In this document: positions 33,021-44,343 of the stretch, piece by piece
Numbering within the stretch: the first letter of the stretch is position 1
Layout: each line of letters begins with the position of its first letter
Source of the DNA: Brachycybe producta
Lineage: Eukaryota > Arthropoda > Diplopoda > Playtdesmida > Andrognathidae
Direction: 5' to 3'
DNA: 64,000 nt
Assembly: GCA_036925085.1 (NCBI GenBank)
Contig: JAUPFP010000011.1
Span: forward strand, 4,274,797 to 4,338,796
Made by a program: the position numbers and the translations under genes
Notes under the pieces: generated by a model
What the model saw: only the letters and a program-made list of their open reading frames with translations
Database searches by the model: none
What the model was told of the DNA's origin: nothing

Positions 33021-33762
33021 CTAGTACATACCGGATGCTTTGTTGCGACACATTGTTGCAGGACTGCTCCGATTCAATGTCGTGGAGCAGAATCGCAACT
33101 GACACGATTCAGACCCGAAGCATCATTCCGTGTCCGCACCTACACTTAGTGTTTCTTCCTCCTTCTTGCTTTCACCATGTAAATATCACCAGTGGAAGTG
33201 GCCCTTGCAATATAGGCACACACGGTGAATCATAAAGACGGGCAAATAAATCAAAAAACGGTGGTGGACACACATGCTCTTCTCAGCTGAGAGCACATTC
33301 GTTTTAAGCCTTTTGGACACCCTGAAATTGGAAGATGGGGCAGGATTTCTAAATTTCATTTTTTTTATTTGCCTTTGTAGTCTGAACACCATATCTTCCC
33401 ACAAACACAATTCATACAAAAGGTCCTCAAGTCTAGTAGGTTTTGTCTAGTACTAGACTTAAAAAACGAAGTGGACCACTGAGAAATACTCAAAGAGCTC
33501 AGTTTGCTTTTAATTATTAAAGACATCTTTAATAATTAAAAGCAAACTGAGCCCTTTGAGTCTTTGTTCATGTTCCAAAAGACGTCCACACCATGAAATG
33601 TCCCGCAACAATGTTGAACTAAAAAACATGAATCTGAGCTGACGCGATTCAGCCCTGAAACATTTCAACAATGTTGTGGGGCAGAATTGCAACAGACGAT
33701 ATTCAGCCGCAATTCAGCCCCGCAACAATATATCGCAACAAAAAATCCCGGTGTGTTCTACC
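33021..33762. mobile_element. MITE-like element with ~40-bp imperfect TIRs
   Basis: The left end CTAGTACATACCGGATGCTTTGTTGCGACA pairs with the right end (reverse complement GTAGAACACACCGGGATTTTTTGTTGCGATA). The halves share repeated GACRCGATTCAG..CC and TTGTTGCGGGAC..C motifs. A 35-bp palindrome lies off-centre. No transposase. Confidence 0.6.
33489..33560. repeat. 35-bp inverted repeat with 2-bp loop
   Basis: The arms CTCAAAGAGCTCAGTTTGCT... (33489-33523) and 33526-33560 are reverse complements with one mismatch, separated by CA. This is a strong cruciform or hairpin candidate within the MITE-like element. Confidence 0.9.
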
Positions 33763-34189
33763 CATTCTTAGCCTTATTACTTTCAATAAATTTTCGAATA
33801 TCTAGAAACCAGTCACCAGTTGTTTGCTCAGTGACATTTCTAGCTGTTCAGTGATTAATTAAAGCCATTGTTTTTAATGTTTTAAATTTTAAGTCACTAG
33901 CTTTTTCTTTTTTAAGTGATCTGTTGATTCACTTACTGATCAGGTCATTATTTTTTTTTTTGATGGCCGGTATCAGTCACATCAAACTTGCATTTTGTTG
34001 CTCTTTTCTTCTTTGGAAGCTTGCTGTAAACATAGGTTTCACTGTCTGTATCACTCTGTCTCAGTAGGAATCTGCTCTGGTGTGGTTTTCTTCAGCTGGT
34101 ACTTTCGAGGTTTCTGCTTTTTGGTGTTTGTTTTCTTAGGTGCTTCCTTTGGAATTGTGAGATCTACTAATAAACTACTTCATAAATGA

Positions 34190-34660
34190 CAATAGAAATA
34201 TATTCTTTGATGAAAATTTTGAATTCATACCTATGTTATCCTCCGATATATAACTCATCCTCACTATCGTTCCCGGTGACTTCAACACTGTCACTAAAGT
34301 CACACATGAACTTTTTGATCAGCAACCAAATGTGTCAGCAACTAGCCATAAAGTGTTTCCTGTGTCCAGTAATACCCCTGTGCAGCCCAACTCCAACTAC
34401 AATGAATGTTTGTATTGATTGAAGAATCATATCGCCAATCTGACATCTCAACTTGGACATGTGCTTGCCATCCAAACCAAATCTCATGATTCCAAGCACT
34501 ACAAGTCACAACGACAGTCTCGTTCACCTCATCAAAGATTGTCTTCTGCTTCATCAGTCTGCTGGTACCACCATCGCTTTGGGACCAATGCCAGCAAGTG
34601 CACCAAGCCATGTTTCTTCACTTCGGGAAACCAGCAAGCGGGTCAGTAGAGACAGCCACT
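34190..34660 (+). pseudogene. Gag relic of a CsRn1-like Gypsy element
   Basis: The ORF at 34419-34649 ends with VCWYHHRFGTNASKCTKPC (34560-34613), a C..H...C..C arrangement. The CsRn1 group of Gypsy elements is known for this CHCC-type Gag box in place of the usual CCHC knuckle. Upstream, 34186-34422 is a likely Gag piece in another frame (SLMKILNSYL, PVIPLC). Broken by stops and shifts. Confidence 0.6.
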
Positions 34661-34804
34661 GATCCCACTACAACCAGCCATGACCTTTTTATTACGGACT
34701 TTGTAACAAAGGTTCAGTACCTGATTAACACTGGTGCTGATCTTTGTGTGTATCCAGTTCATCTAACATCGGGACAATCAAAACTTATGGCAGCATCAGA
34801 CTGA
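34598..34804 (+). pseudogene. Retropepsin (protease) of the Gypsy element, catalytic Asp changed
   Basis: VQYLINTGADLCVYP contains the retropepsin active site with Asn in place of Asp (AAC for GAC at 34726-34728). The flap and C-terminal part run into stops after 34804. It overlaps the Gag end in another frame, as is usual between Gag and Pol, but this may also be decay. Confidence 0.7.
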
Positions 34805-35229
34805 ACCTCGACTTCAAGCTTCGCCGACAGTTCTTGTGAAAGTTTGTCGTAGCTGATGTCACCACATCCATCCTCAGAGCTGATTTCCTAAGCCACTAAA
34901 GTCTACTGCCAGACCTCGGACAGCGACGCCTCGTGGACAGCACCACCAGTCTTTCTTCATCCGGGTGCATCAATAGTGTTACTAGATTAGGCCTGCGAAC
35001 TGTCAGTGGCAATTCTGAGTATCACAACATCATCTCAGAATTTCAACCTTTCTCAATGCTTTCTCCAACCTTTCTCTATGCAAAAGGACATAAAACACAT
35101 GACAGAGCATCATATTCCCACAACCCCTCGCCCACCAGTCTATGCCAAGCCACGATGTCTCGACTGTTCTAAGTTAGCTATTGCTAAACGTGAATTCGAA
35201 GTCATGCTGCAAATGTGAATATGCCATCC

Positions 35230-36440
35230 TTCTAAAAGCAACTGATCAACTCCACTTCATATGGTTCCTAAAAAGAATGGCGAATGGCACCCTTGCGGAG
35301 ATTTCCGTGCTCTCAACTCCAGGACGATCCCTGCCAGATACCCAGTTCCACACATTGAAGATTTCGCACACAGAACTTAGCAGGTTCTTCAATCTTCTCT
35401 GCTATTGATTTGGTTCGAGCCTTTCACCAAATCCCCGTGGCTAAAAACAACATCCACAAGACAGCAGTCACAACTCCATTTGGTCTCTTCAAATTCCCAT
35501 TTATGACGATTGGACTATGCAATGCAGCACAGACATCTCAATGCTTAATCAATGAAGTTACAAGAGACTTACCTTTCTTCTATGCCTACATTGATGTTGT
35601 CCTAATTGCCTCTCATAACCCTGATGAACATTGTGACCACCTTCGACAACTCTTCCAATGTTTCAGCACATACGGTGTCACAATCAAATCTTCCAAGTGC
35701 ATCTTCGGAGTTTCTTTTATCAAATTTTTGGGTTACCTCATTGATACCACTGGAACACGTTCATTACCCGACAAAGTGGACACCATCATGAAGTACCCGC
35801 TACCTACAACCATCAAAGATTTCAGACAAATCCTGAGGATAATTAACTTTTATTATCGCTTCATGCCAAAAGCAGCTTCATTCCCAGCACCTCTAGATGT
35901 CTTTCTTCAAGGTCCCAAGCGCTCCAGCAAGAAACCCATTTTATGGACAGAAGAAACAATCACTGCATTTGAGAACCTCAAGAAAAGCTTTGCCAACGCA
36001 GCATTACTTGCTCACCCAGTGCAGACTGCACCTTTGTCATTGATGGTTGATGCCTCTAACTTCGCCATTGGTGCCAGTGTCCAACAACTTATCGATAATG
36101 ATTGGCAACCTCTCGCTTTCTTCTCAAAGAAGCTCAGTGCAAGTCAACTCTTATGGTCAGCATACGATCGCGAGCTCCTTGCTGCCTACTCTGCTGTCAA
36201 GCACTTCTGATTTTTGTTGAAAGCAAGATCATTCATCCTCTTCACCGATCATAAACCTCTCATTTACGCTTGGAGAAAACGACCCGAGAAAGCATCACCA
36301 AGACAAGCTAAGCATCTTGAACTCATCGTGCAGTTCACAACAGACATCCATCATCTTGCCAGTTCAGCTGATGCCTTGTCATGCATAGAATCCATTTCTA
36401 AAGACCTTGACTTCCAAGCCATCTTTGAAGCTCAATAAAC
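35230..36440 (+). pseudogene. Reverse transcriptase and RNase H of the Gypsy element
   Basis: Fragmented PKKNGEWHPCGDFRALN and RYPVPHIEDF precede a clean ORF (35410-36210): VRAFHQIPV, TTPFGLFKFPFM and GLCNAAQT, then YIDVVLIAS, where the second active-site Asp is Val. FLGYLID and the connection follow. RNase H starts LMVDASNFAIGA and continues YDRELLA. A stop at 36208-36210 splits it before FILFTDHKPLIYAW. Both the altered YIDV and the stop show that it is inactive. Confidence 0.9.
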
Positions 36441-36489
36441 AGATATTGAACTGCAGCATCTTCTCAACTCAGAGACAAGCCTCAAGTTA

Positions 36490-37650
36490 TCCAGAATGCA
36501 GCTTCCTACAACATCACACCCATTATACTGTGATGTGTCGACATCTTCACCTAGACTGTTCGTACCTGTGAATTTTCGTCAGCAAGTTCTTCACAACCTG
36601 CACGATATTGCCCACCCTGGTACTCAAACAACTTTTCGTCTAGTCAGCAAAACTTTCATTTGGCCAAACATGGAAAAAGATAGCGAAACATTTGTGCATT
36701 CCTGTTTGCAATGCCAATGTTCCAAAGTTACTTGACACGTCTCAGCACCACTCTCAGCATTTCCACATCCACAGATGCACTTCAAGCATGTCCACATAGA
36801 CATTATTGAACCCATGCCTCCATCTTCTGGATGTGCTCATTGCCTCACCATGATAGATCATTTTACACGATGGCCAGAAGCTGTCCCCATCATGGACATC
36901 ACAGCAATAACAGTTGCAACAGCATTTTTCAACTGTTGGATTGCAAGATTTGGTGTACCTCTCTACATCACATCAGATCAAGGATGCCAGTTCGAGTCGT
37001 ACCTTTTTAAAGTACTTGCAACTTTAACTGGTACAACACGAATTCATATTACAGCTTTCAATCCAGCATCTAATGGCCTCATAGAACGTTTCCATCACTA
37101 ACTAAAAGCAGCCATCATGTGCCGTGGTAATAACAAGTGGACTGAAGAACTACCTATAGTACTCCTAGGTATCCATTCTTCCTTCAAAGAAGACCTCAAT
37201 GCAACATCAGCAACATTGCTCTATGGTCAAGAACTATGTCTACCTGGTGAATTCTTCACTTCTCAGGAGGACAACAGCATCGTTGCATCTGACTTTGCTA
37301 AACGACTTCAAACCCACATGTGGAATTTACAACCATCGATACCCCAGCATCATGGAGCACATCCAGTCTTCGTAGTCAAAGAACTTTCCAACTGCACACA
37401 TGTTTTCATTCGACATAGTGCAGTGCGCCGCCCTCTTCAAACACCATACGACGGACCACATGAAGTTCTTTCAAGGTTTCCAAAGTTCTTCATGATTAGA
37501 ATCAACAGTCGCCAAGTCTGCATATCTATTGACCACCTTAAACCAGCTTTCATCACAGCAACACAAGATCAACAGCCACTCCTACCTGTCCCTGCAAGCC
37601 CACCTGTTGCTACAGAACCTCCAGTCATCACAACTTATTCTGGACGATGA
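36490..37650 (+). pseudogene. Integrase of the Gypsy element
   Basis: The zinc-binding HHCC region (HDIAHPGTQTTF...CLQCQCSK) ends at a stop (36733-36735). The catalytic core has all three acidic residues: VHIDII, TSDQGCQFES and NGLIERFHH. A stop follows directly at 37099. The C-terminal domain (37117-37650) includes WTEELPIVLLG, FIRHSAVRRPLQTPYDGP, and ends VITTYSGR. The order Gag-protease-RT-RNase H-integrase is that of Gypsy/Metaviridae. Confidence 0.88.
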
Positions 37651-37659
37651 GTTTGGTTC

Positions 37660-38240
37660 ACAAGCAAAGCAGCAGAAGCATTTCTCAAAAGACATTGAAT
37701 TTTCAACTTTTTTTTCTCCTTCTTTCAGTAACTTCGTGCATGACCGTGCATGTTTACAACCGCATGTACATTATTTAGTGTAAATATTATGTCTTAACTT
37801 ATAGTTTACCTGTGTTATGATTATCTTGTTTAAATTGTTTTTGACAATTATGTGTTTTCTGGTTGTGTATCATTTCATGTACTTTGAAGTGCATTATCAT
37901 GTACCAATTATTTTATAATACATATGTAAAGCATCCACGTTCACCACTACAGTAATGGTCAATAACCCAAGCCTCCGCATTCACCACTACAGTAATGGTC
38001 AGTAACCTTCCATATCCTTCCAGCTTTTTCCTTGCAAAGGTAGCACTTATGAGCACATTTGGGGTGCCTTCAGCAGCTCCTATCGATGTGGACAGTTTGT
38101 CTTGCTAGTCATCTAACTGTCATGTTGAACCCCCGTGTTCCTCTGGATCATAAACAGACACTTGGTCATTTGGACCAGCTTAGGTGTTGTTCTGCAGGTT
38201 TCAACCTCAGGCAATTCCTCTGGCAACTCTAGTGGTGGAC
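37660..38240. other. Possible 3' LTR region of the Gypsy relic
   Basis: Non-coding. Contains a 40-bp tandem duplication (TTCACCACTACAGTAATGGTC at 37940 and 37980). No matching 5' LTR was found near 33.8-34.2 kb, so the LTR assignment is open. Confidence 0.3.
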
Positions 38241-38247
38241 CTTATGG

Positions 38248-38729
38248 TCAATGCAAGTAAATAAATTGATGCAGCAAATAAATACAACTATTCAAAATGT
38301 TATTTGCAGTGTTCATGTTGAGCAAAAACAATTTATTAATAAAAAGTTGTGCAATAACCACAACAGTTGTGTGTAACAAACCACAACAATATTGTCTTCT
38401 CAATTCCAGATAGTAATTTTTGAAAGCCTCTCTTTGTGGTAATCTTGCTACCCTTATGCCTTTCATTAAGTTAGACAGATTCTGGTTACACCAGGAGCAC
38501 CTCCACTTTTGCCTATTTACTGTCATGTTTATTTGTATCATGGATTCCTTACATCCCTTATGACAGATTTCCTGCATTCGTTGTGCCTCAGAATCAGGGT
38601 CTTCCTCATTACCCTGTCTTTAATCTGGTTAATAATTTTTTTAAAGATTGGCAAGTAAAGGCAGTAAAATACAGTAGTTTGTCCCGCCTCTTTTATGAGG
38701 CCTGGCGATAAGCAATTCACCCTCAACAC
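38248..38729 (-). pseudogene. Unidentified relic, two overlapping frames
   Basis: ORFs 38729-38538 and 38577-38248 share a junction (CRKSVIRDVRNP / CHKGCKESMIQINM), which suggests one frameshifted protein. It contains a Cys-pair region WRCSWCNQNLSN, a zinc-ribbon-like feature also found at the start of ISXO2/Merlin-type transposases. No catalytic region could be recognised, so this remains a guess. Confidence 0.3.
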
Positions 38730-38924
38730 TTTTATTTAGCTTCATGCAGTTTCCCATGACACCCTATTTTTGATACATTTGCTCCTGCACTACTAGCATT
38801 TGCAAGGTCTTATCCAAAAAACAAGGATTCAAAGAACCCTATGGACCTCCATTGCTTTAATATAAGCTTTCATATATATTGACATCACTATTCTGTATTG
38901 CCGCATGTGCTACGTTAGTCACAC

Positions 38925-39521
38925 GAAGATAACAAGAGGTAAAAAATCACCCCAATCCAACCCTGTAGCAACCGGATTTCTATACGAATGTCGTCCTTGA
39001 GCTGCTGGATTGACAGGAGCCTGCTGCGATATCTACCGATTTCTTCATGTAACCTCCTAAAGATTAGATGATATTGACTTGCCAACAAATTGCTTTTGGA
39101 GCTCCATTGGGGCACCGGCTGTGTGGGCAGTGGTTCCATCGTGCTGATACCACATCTAACGCTTGTTCTTCACAACAGGACACAATTTACTATTAAGATT
39201 GAATAATGCTCGCACGTGACTGTCATTGAACAGCCATCATTATTTTGAAAGTAAGCTCTGATGACCCTCTCTGTCATAAAAAGGCACACCAATCAATGCA
39301 TCTGAAGGTGTGCAATTGATACTTATGAATAGCTTGGGGAGTTCAGAACCTCAAACTTGACACTGAAGTCACCAGTGAAGTGGCGGCTGCAAATTATGTT
39401 AAAATAATTTATTTCGGATTTTTAAAATCAAATATAACAGGTTTTATTCATCTTTCAGATAGGAATTTCACCATGATTAATTTCTCATTTGTTTGTGACT
39501 TATGACCCATCCTGTATATAT
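38925..39521 (-). pseudogene. Mariner-like transposase relic downstream of gene B
   Basis: The minus strand reads from a TACAGGATGGGTCATAAGTC end (39520). The middle region has VGVPFYD, then WYQHDGTTAHTA (a catalytic D region). The C-terminal QQLKDDIRIEIR (38990-39025) matches the copy at 53494-53691. The N-terminus is deleted. The segment next to gene B exon 3 is also present next to A and C. Confidence 0.7.
39443..39448 (-). terminator. Conserved AATAAA downstream of gene B
   Basis: On the minus strand AATAAA, 150 bases after the TAA stop, lies in the TE-derived flank. Counterparts are at 8080-8085 (gene A) and 54064-54069 (gene C, shorter spacing differences). Confidence 0.5.
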
Positions 39522-39597
39522 ATAGTTCTACATTTGTTGTTCAATAATCATATCATTGGTGTTTTAACATTTTAGCACAAAAAACATGTGAAAAGGC

Positions 39598-39846
39598 TTA
39601 AGCATGTGTCATTGAATTCATCTTACTGTAGTACAAACCATAATCCTGCCCATTTTCGCACAAGTCGTTGATTACATTAATGGCATGTTTACATTTCTCA
39701 CCGTTTCCCACGTATCGCATGAACGTTACTTTCTTTTTTTCTCGAACCGAATAAACTCCATCGAATCGGTCATCTGTTACGAGTAAGCCACACTTTTCAG
39801 CATAATTTCTAATATTTTCCGGTAGACAGTCGCGAGAAGTATACAG
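39598..39846 (-). CDS. Gene B exon 3 (domain 2, stop codon)
   Basis: Acceptor TTTATAG, then LYTSRDCLPENIRNYAEKCG and onward. Cysteines at exon residues 7, 19, 52 and 63. Ends NSMTHA and TAA. Fourteen replacements against gene A, many of them changes of charge (R/E, K/E, K/N, Y/R). Confidence 0.88.
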   Translation of the reverse strand: MYTSRDCLPENIRNYAEKCGLLVTDDRFDGVYSVREKKKVTFMRYVGNGEKCKHAINVINDLCENGQDYGLYYSKMNSMTHA

Positions 39847-42800
39847 CTATAAAATGAATAAAATAATAGAATATATTCCAAAAAAAGTACAATAATTAGT
39901 CTACTATTTATTTTTAGAAACCTAACACAAAGTGGTTGTATCGGCAGCATCGCGACCTGCTGTTTGGCCGTGATATGCTGATACTGCAAGTACAACTGTT
40001 GTACGAGGATTACTACAACAGTCTACAAAATGCGGGCCTATTTTTTACTGAATGCAATTTATTTAGTTAATATCGAAATATATTTAGTTAACTAGTGGGG
40101 TAACACGTCTTAAATGACGGGAGCATCTAGTTTAATTTTGTGTGAATGTAATGTAAATGTAAAGTAATTTGCCTTGACCGCTTGCATTTTTATAAGCACC
40201 TTAATATAGTTTGGGTTCTTGGATCGAGAGACAAAAAACCATGAGATAAAAAAACCGGTTCATTTAAATTTAAATAACTTCCGACGTGCTTAAAGGTTTT
40301 TGTCCTTGTTTGTACAGCGTTATTCAATTAAAATAAAACTAGTAGGGTAGGGTAAAATTTACACCAATGAATTTATTATGATGAAAATTTATGAATTTTT
40401 TTCCATTTCTTGATCACACGGGTTACTTTTTAAAGAGGTCATTACCTCTAGAAATTTCTTGTCAAAACATCGTCAAGATTTACCCAACGATTGCCAAAAT
40501 AATTTTTAAAATTAAAAATAATTCATTAAAATAATAAAAAACTTAAAAATGAAGCGACTTTTATGAGTCACCAAACAACGCCATTTTATATTTCTAAAAA
40601 CATAAGTCAACCCCTCAATTATGCGGCAAATCACATTTCCATAATTCCTTAATTAAAAACATGTATTCTTTATTCATATTCAACTCAATACATTCTTCCA
40701 ATGAACTTTACACCCTGGATATTCACCCCTGTAAAGTTCATTGGAAGAATGTATTGAGTTGAATATGAATAAAGAATAGAAGAAATATTGCCTTAAATGA
40801 CATTTGCCCTATAGACACTTGCACTACAAATATTTGCCCTAAAAACCATGGTACCTAAAGAGACATTTTCCTTAAAACCATTTGCCCTAAAGCCATTTTC
40901 CCTACAGCCATTTTCCCTAAAGGAATGTTTATCATAAAACGACTTGCCCTAAAATCACATTTGCACTAATTTCATTTGCCCAAAAGGGACATTTGCCCAA
41001 AAACCACTTGCCCTAATAGGATGTTTGTCCTAATACCACTTTCCCTAAAGGGACATTTGTCCTAAACCCATTTGCCCTAAAGGGACATTTGCAGTAAAAC
41101 CATTTGCTATAAAGGGACATTTGCCCAAAAACCTTTTACCTAGACATTTGCCCTAAAATTACATTTGCCCTAAAAGTGCAGTTGCCCTAAAACCACTTGC
41201 CCTAAAGGAATATTTGCACTAAATTCATTTTCCCAAAAGGGACTTTTGCCCTAAAACCACTTGCCCTAATTAAAAGGACATATGTCCTAAACCCATTTGC
41301 CCTAAAACTATTTGGCATAAAAACCATGTGCCCTAAAGAGGGTTGCCATAAGAAGTTAGTTTAGTTAATCTTTAATTTAACATTTAATTTAACATTTAAC
41401 ATTTGAAATTAAAAAAAAAATCATTTGTATGCTTCTTAAATTTAAATTCAAAATAAACCATACTAATATGGGCTCCACTGTTAGTTTTTAAATAAATAAG
41501 GAGGTAGGATTCACCATACCAACCTCTAGGTTGGTAGCCAGAGACATTACAACATGGGCTATTCAGGCAAGCTTGAGTTTTAGGAACTTTTTGGTAAATA
41601 TTAAAATGTTAGTAGGCCTAAGCTTTAGGCATTGCTTACAGAAAGCTACAAATTTATAAACACACACAAACAATTAAAACTATATATATAGATACTGTAC
41701 CCTGATATCTCCGAATTAAAAGTTTTTATCGTAGTTTGAAAATATTAATTTTTGCAACAAAATGTTAACAATATTTTAATGAGACACGTAGACTAACTAG
41801 TAGATATACTGTAATTCCACTAATTTTTCTTGTAGTAAATTGCTGTTCAATTATGAAAAATTACGATGGAAAGTAAAATAAACACCTACCATGGCCAATG
41901 TTTTCCTTGAGCATTCTCTGTTCAAGTAAAACACTGCTGCTTCGCAACCCCTTACTCCTTCGGGTGTGAATGTCGCTAGTTCTTTTCCTTCTACACTGTA
42001 CTCTCCATTGCGTTTATGTGTAAAAAGACCGCAATGATTGCATGCAAATTGATGTAGTTTATCGCCATCACAATCGCTAGGAAAATGAAGCTAAAAAGTT
42101 CAAAGATAGAGATAATGTAAATTATTTATTTGTTGCTCTTGCTTGTAATAACGTTTTTATAATACTTTTTTTCTAGAAACATGTTTGCTAGACAACTAGA
42201 ATCATTTTACCTTAAAGAGACCATTACTGATAGTGACTTGAAAGCAATAGAGGCAAGGTGTTCTAAATGGCAACTTCAACTTAATAAGGGAAAATGTTGT
42301 GTAATGAGGGTAGCTAGGGGAAGGAATCCAATAATATTTCCATATAGAATAGGGGCCATTCCACTTAATAACGTAGATTCATATAAATATTTGGGGGTAA
42401 CGATTACAGCTAAACTTTCTTGGAAGCTGCATGTCGAACAGATTATTTCGAAGTCTATGCAGATGCTTAGGTTTAGTCAACGCATTCTAAGAAGGTGTCC
42501 CAGGGAGGTAAAATGTATAGCATATCAATCATTAGTACGTCCCCATCTGGAATACTACAGCTCCGTGTGGAATCCCCACACTGAAGACTTAGCTCACTCT
42601 ATAGAAATTGTCCAGCGCAGGGCTGCTAGGTTTGTTTGTGGTAAATATGGATATGCCGACAGTGTAACTAAAATGCTTTCAGAGCTTGGTTGGGATAGTT
42701 TACTTGCAAGACGTTCAGATTTTAGTCTTAATATCTTTAATCGAATGCTAGAAGGCTCTTGCCCTAAACCTACTTCAAGTAAACTTTGCAGGGCATTATA

Positions 42801-44330
42801 TTTGGGTAGGGGTGACCACTCTAACAAAGTTGGAGAGATTTTTGCACGAACAAATTCTTATTACTGGTCATTTGTCCCTAGGGCGATTCGACAATGGAAC
42901 TCGCTTGCTGGGGTTTTTGTGCAGAAAAAACGTATTTTATGGGAGTCATAATTTTCTTTTGTTTTGACAATGCATATATTTGCAGCATTAAAAAATATTG
43001 AAATTGTTTTTGGGTTTATATCAATTGGGTTTTATATTTTCTGGTTTTGACAATGCATTTTCTATGCTGCACTTGGACTCTTGTCCCTCTGCCATAGGCC
43101 TTTATGGCTGCTTGCAGAGTAATTTTTCAAATTCAAATTCAAATTCCAGAAATTTCTTGTCAAAATATTGTCAAGAATTATTCAACGATTACCAAAACGA
43201 GTTTTAAAATTTAAAATAAGTGATTAATATAATTAAAAAAATTAAAAATCAGTTGACTTCATGTAAATGAACAGACAGATCAGATAGAGATGTGCCACCA
43301 AACAACAGACATTGGCAACGAAACCCCCCAAAGTCTACTCCTCTACACGAATTCTGACGTGTTGTCACCTCACATTACTTTCATTTCAAAGTACTATTGG
43401 ATTTAATATTTGAATTATTCCACATGGAAGGTTGTAGGCCTATTGAGTTGAATATGAATACCTATATTTCATTAAGGAATTCTGGAAATATGAGATGAAA
43501 ATCTTTGCCACAAAAAATGGAAAATTAAAATGGCGTCATTTCATGACTCGAGATAAGTCACTTCATTTTTTATTTTTTTATAGTTTTATTGACTTTGATC
43601 TATTTTAAAATTTAAAAATCGTTTTGGTTATCTTTGGGTAAGTCTTGATAATATTTGAAAAGAAATTTCTGGAGGTAAATGATGTCTTTAAGAAATATTC
43701 GTGTTGAAATTCTATCAAAACTTACCTAAAGCAATTGGCAAAATAATTTTTAATTTTTAAAATAAAAAAATAAGTCATTAATATAATGAAAAAAATTTAA
43801 ATTGACTTTTCATCAATGGACTTTTTTAAATAGTAGCGCCACCAAACAGCAGACATTGGCAATAAAAAAAAGTATAATTCTTATCTTAAATCGAATTTAA
43901 ACATGTCATACAGCTTCGATTGAATGTCTTGAACATACATTGCCAATTGAGCAACACATACTAGTTAATTTCTAAAACTTTACTGACTTTTATAAATTAG
44001 GTGGATTCACTATGCTATACTATATTTTGTCTTCAAGAGTTTTATAAACTATAGGCTTACCTTGTCCGGGTGATCTTCATAAGAAAAGTACCCGTAATCT
44101 GGAACTGGACCATTTTTCTCTGCATTTTTATCATTCATTTCCCGGTTTGTTTCGTGTTCAGGCTGAACCGGTATGTAGTCCCGAATGGCACCCATGGCAG
44201 TGTTCTCTTCTACAAGTTTTCGTTTCCTGTTTCTAATACGACCAGTGCGACCACATTCAATTGAAACGATGCAAAGGTAACAAATTGCGATGGACACAAA
44301 GAATTTTGTTGAAAGAATGGTGAAATTCAT
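39598..44330 (-). CDS. Gene B: secreted two-domain cysteine-rich protein (239 aa, 3 coding exons)
   Basis: Coding exons are 44330-44061 (90 codons), 42090-41890 (67) and 39846-39598 (82 plus TAA), with phase-0 GT-AG introns of 1970 and 2043 bp. The product has a signal peptide, a polar linker and two four-Cys domains, as in gene A. Of the 67 residues of domain 1, 60 equal gene A; of the 82 in exon 3, 68 do. Domain 1 has a fifth cysteine (FACNHC) not found in A or C. The frame is open and all splice sites are intact. An upstream in-frame ATG 12 codons earlier is not used in A and lies across the acceptor, so the start at 44330 is preferred. Function unknown. Confidence 0.87.
40092..40320 (-). 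mobile_element. Helitron fragment, copy 5, in gene B intron 2
   Basis: The plus-strand text AACTAGTGGGGTAACACGTC..AATGACGGGAGC is the 3' end of the Helitron read in reverse, with CTAG at 40095-40092 and T outside. The piece continues to the CCGACGTGCTTAAAGG..TGTACAGCGTTATT segment known from the other copies. It has lost the polypurine core and the 5' TC end. Confidence 0.6.
40664..40778. repeat. 49-bp perfect inverted repeat
   Basis: The arm 40664-40712 (TATTCTTTATTCATATTCAA...TTTACA) and the arm 40730-40778 are exact reverse complements with a 17-bp spacer. Perfect identity over 49 bp suggests a recent event or gene-conversion upkeep. Confidence 0.92.
40779..41345. repeat. Degenerate TTGCCCTAAA minisatellite in gene B intron 2
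   Basis: About 30 diverged units around the core TTTGCCCTAAA, spaced 15-20 bp, with interstitial GGGACA, ACCA or GGAATG. It is the same repeat family as the homogeneous array at 57640-58830 in gene C intron 2, but old and unhomogenised. Confidence 0.85.
41346..41880. other. Remainder of gene B intron 2
   Basis: AT-rich. The last 170 bp before exon 2 is homologous to genes A and C (ACTAGTAGATATACTG...CTTGTARTAAA..GCTGTTC). Confidence 0.5.
41890..42090 (-). CDS. Gene B exon 2 (domain 1, extra Cys)
   Basis: 201 bp, acceptor TTTTTAG, donor GTAGGTG. Reads LHFPSDCDGDKLHQFACNHC and onward, with cysteines at 7, 17, 20, 49 and 60. The extra Cys comes from a two-base change (ACC to TGC) relative to gene A. 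Confidence 0.88.
42205..43146 (+). pseudogene. CR1/L2-like element, 3' part, in gene B intron 1
   Basis: The open frame from about 42205 to 42951 codes the end of the polymerase and C-terminal domain: SDLKAIEARCSKWQLQLNKG, YKYLGVTI, VQRRAARFVCGKYGYADSV and SYYWSFVPRAIRQWNSL. The 3' end is a (TTCAAA)n-type tail (43122-43146). It interrupts intron sequence that reads through in gene A (GAATCATTTTACCT at 42204). The element is opposite to the gene. The long open frame suggests a fairly young insertion. Confidence 0.88.
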
Positions 44331-44343
44331 TTTGAATTTTATT
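44061..44343 (-). CDS. Gene B exon 1 (leader, signal peptide, linker)
   Basis: The TTTAG acceptor (44345-44344) and 13 leader bases precede the ATG at 44330. The protein begins MNFTILSTKFFVSIAICYLC and continues IVSIEC, then GRTGRIRNRKRK. The exon ends HPDK before donor GTAAGC. Length equals gene A exon 1. Confidence 0.88.
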
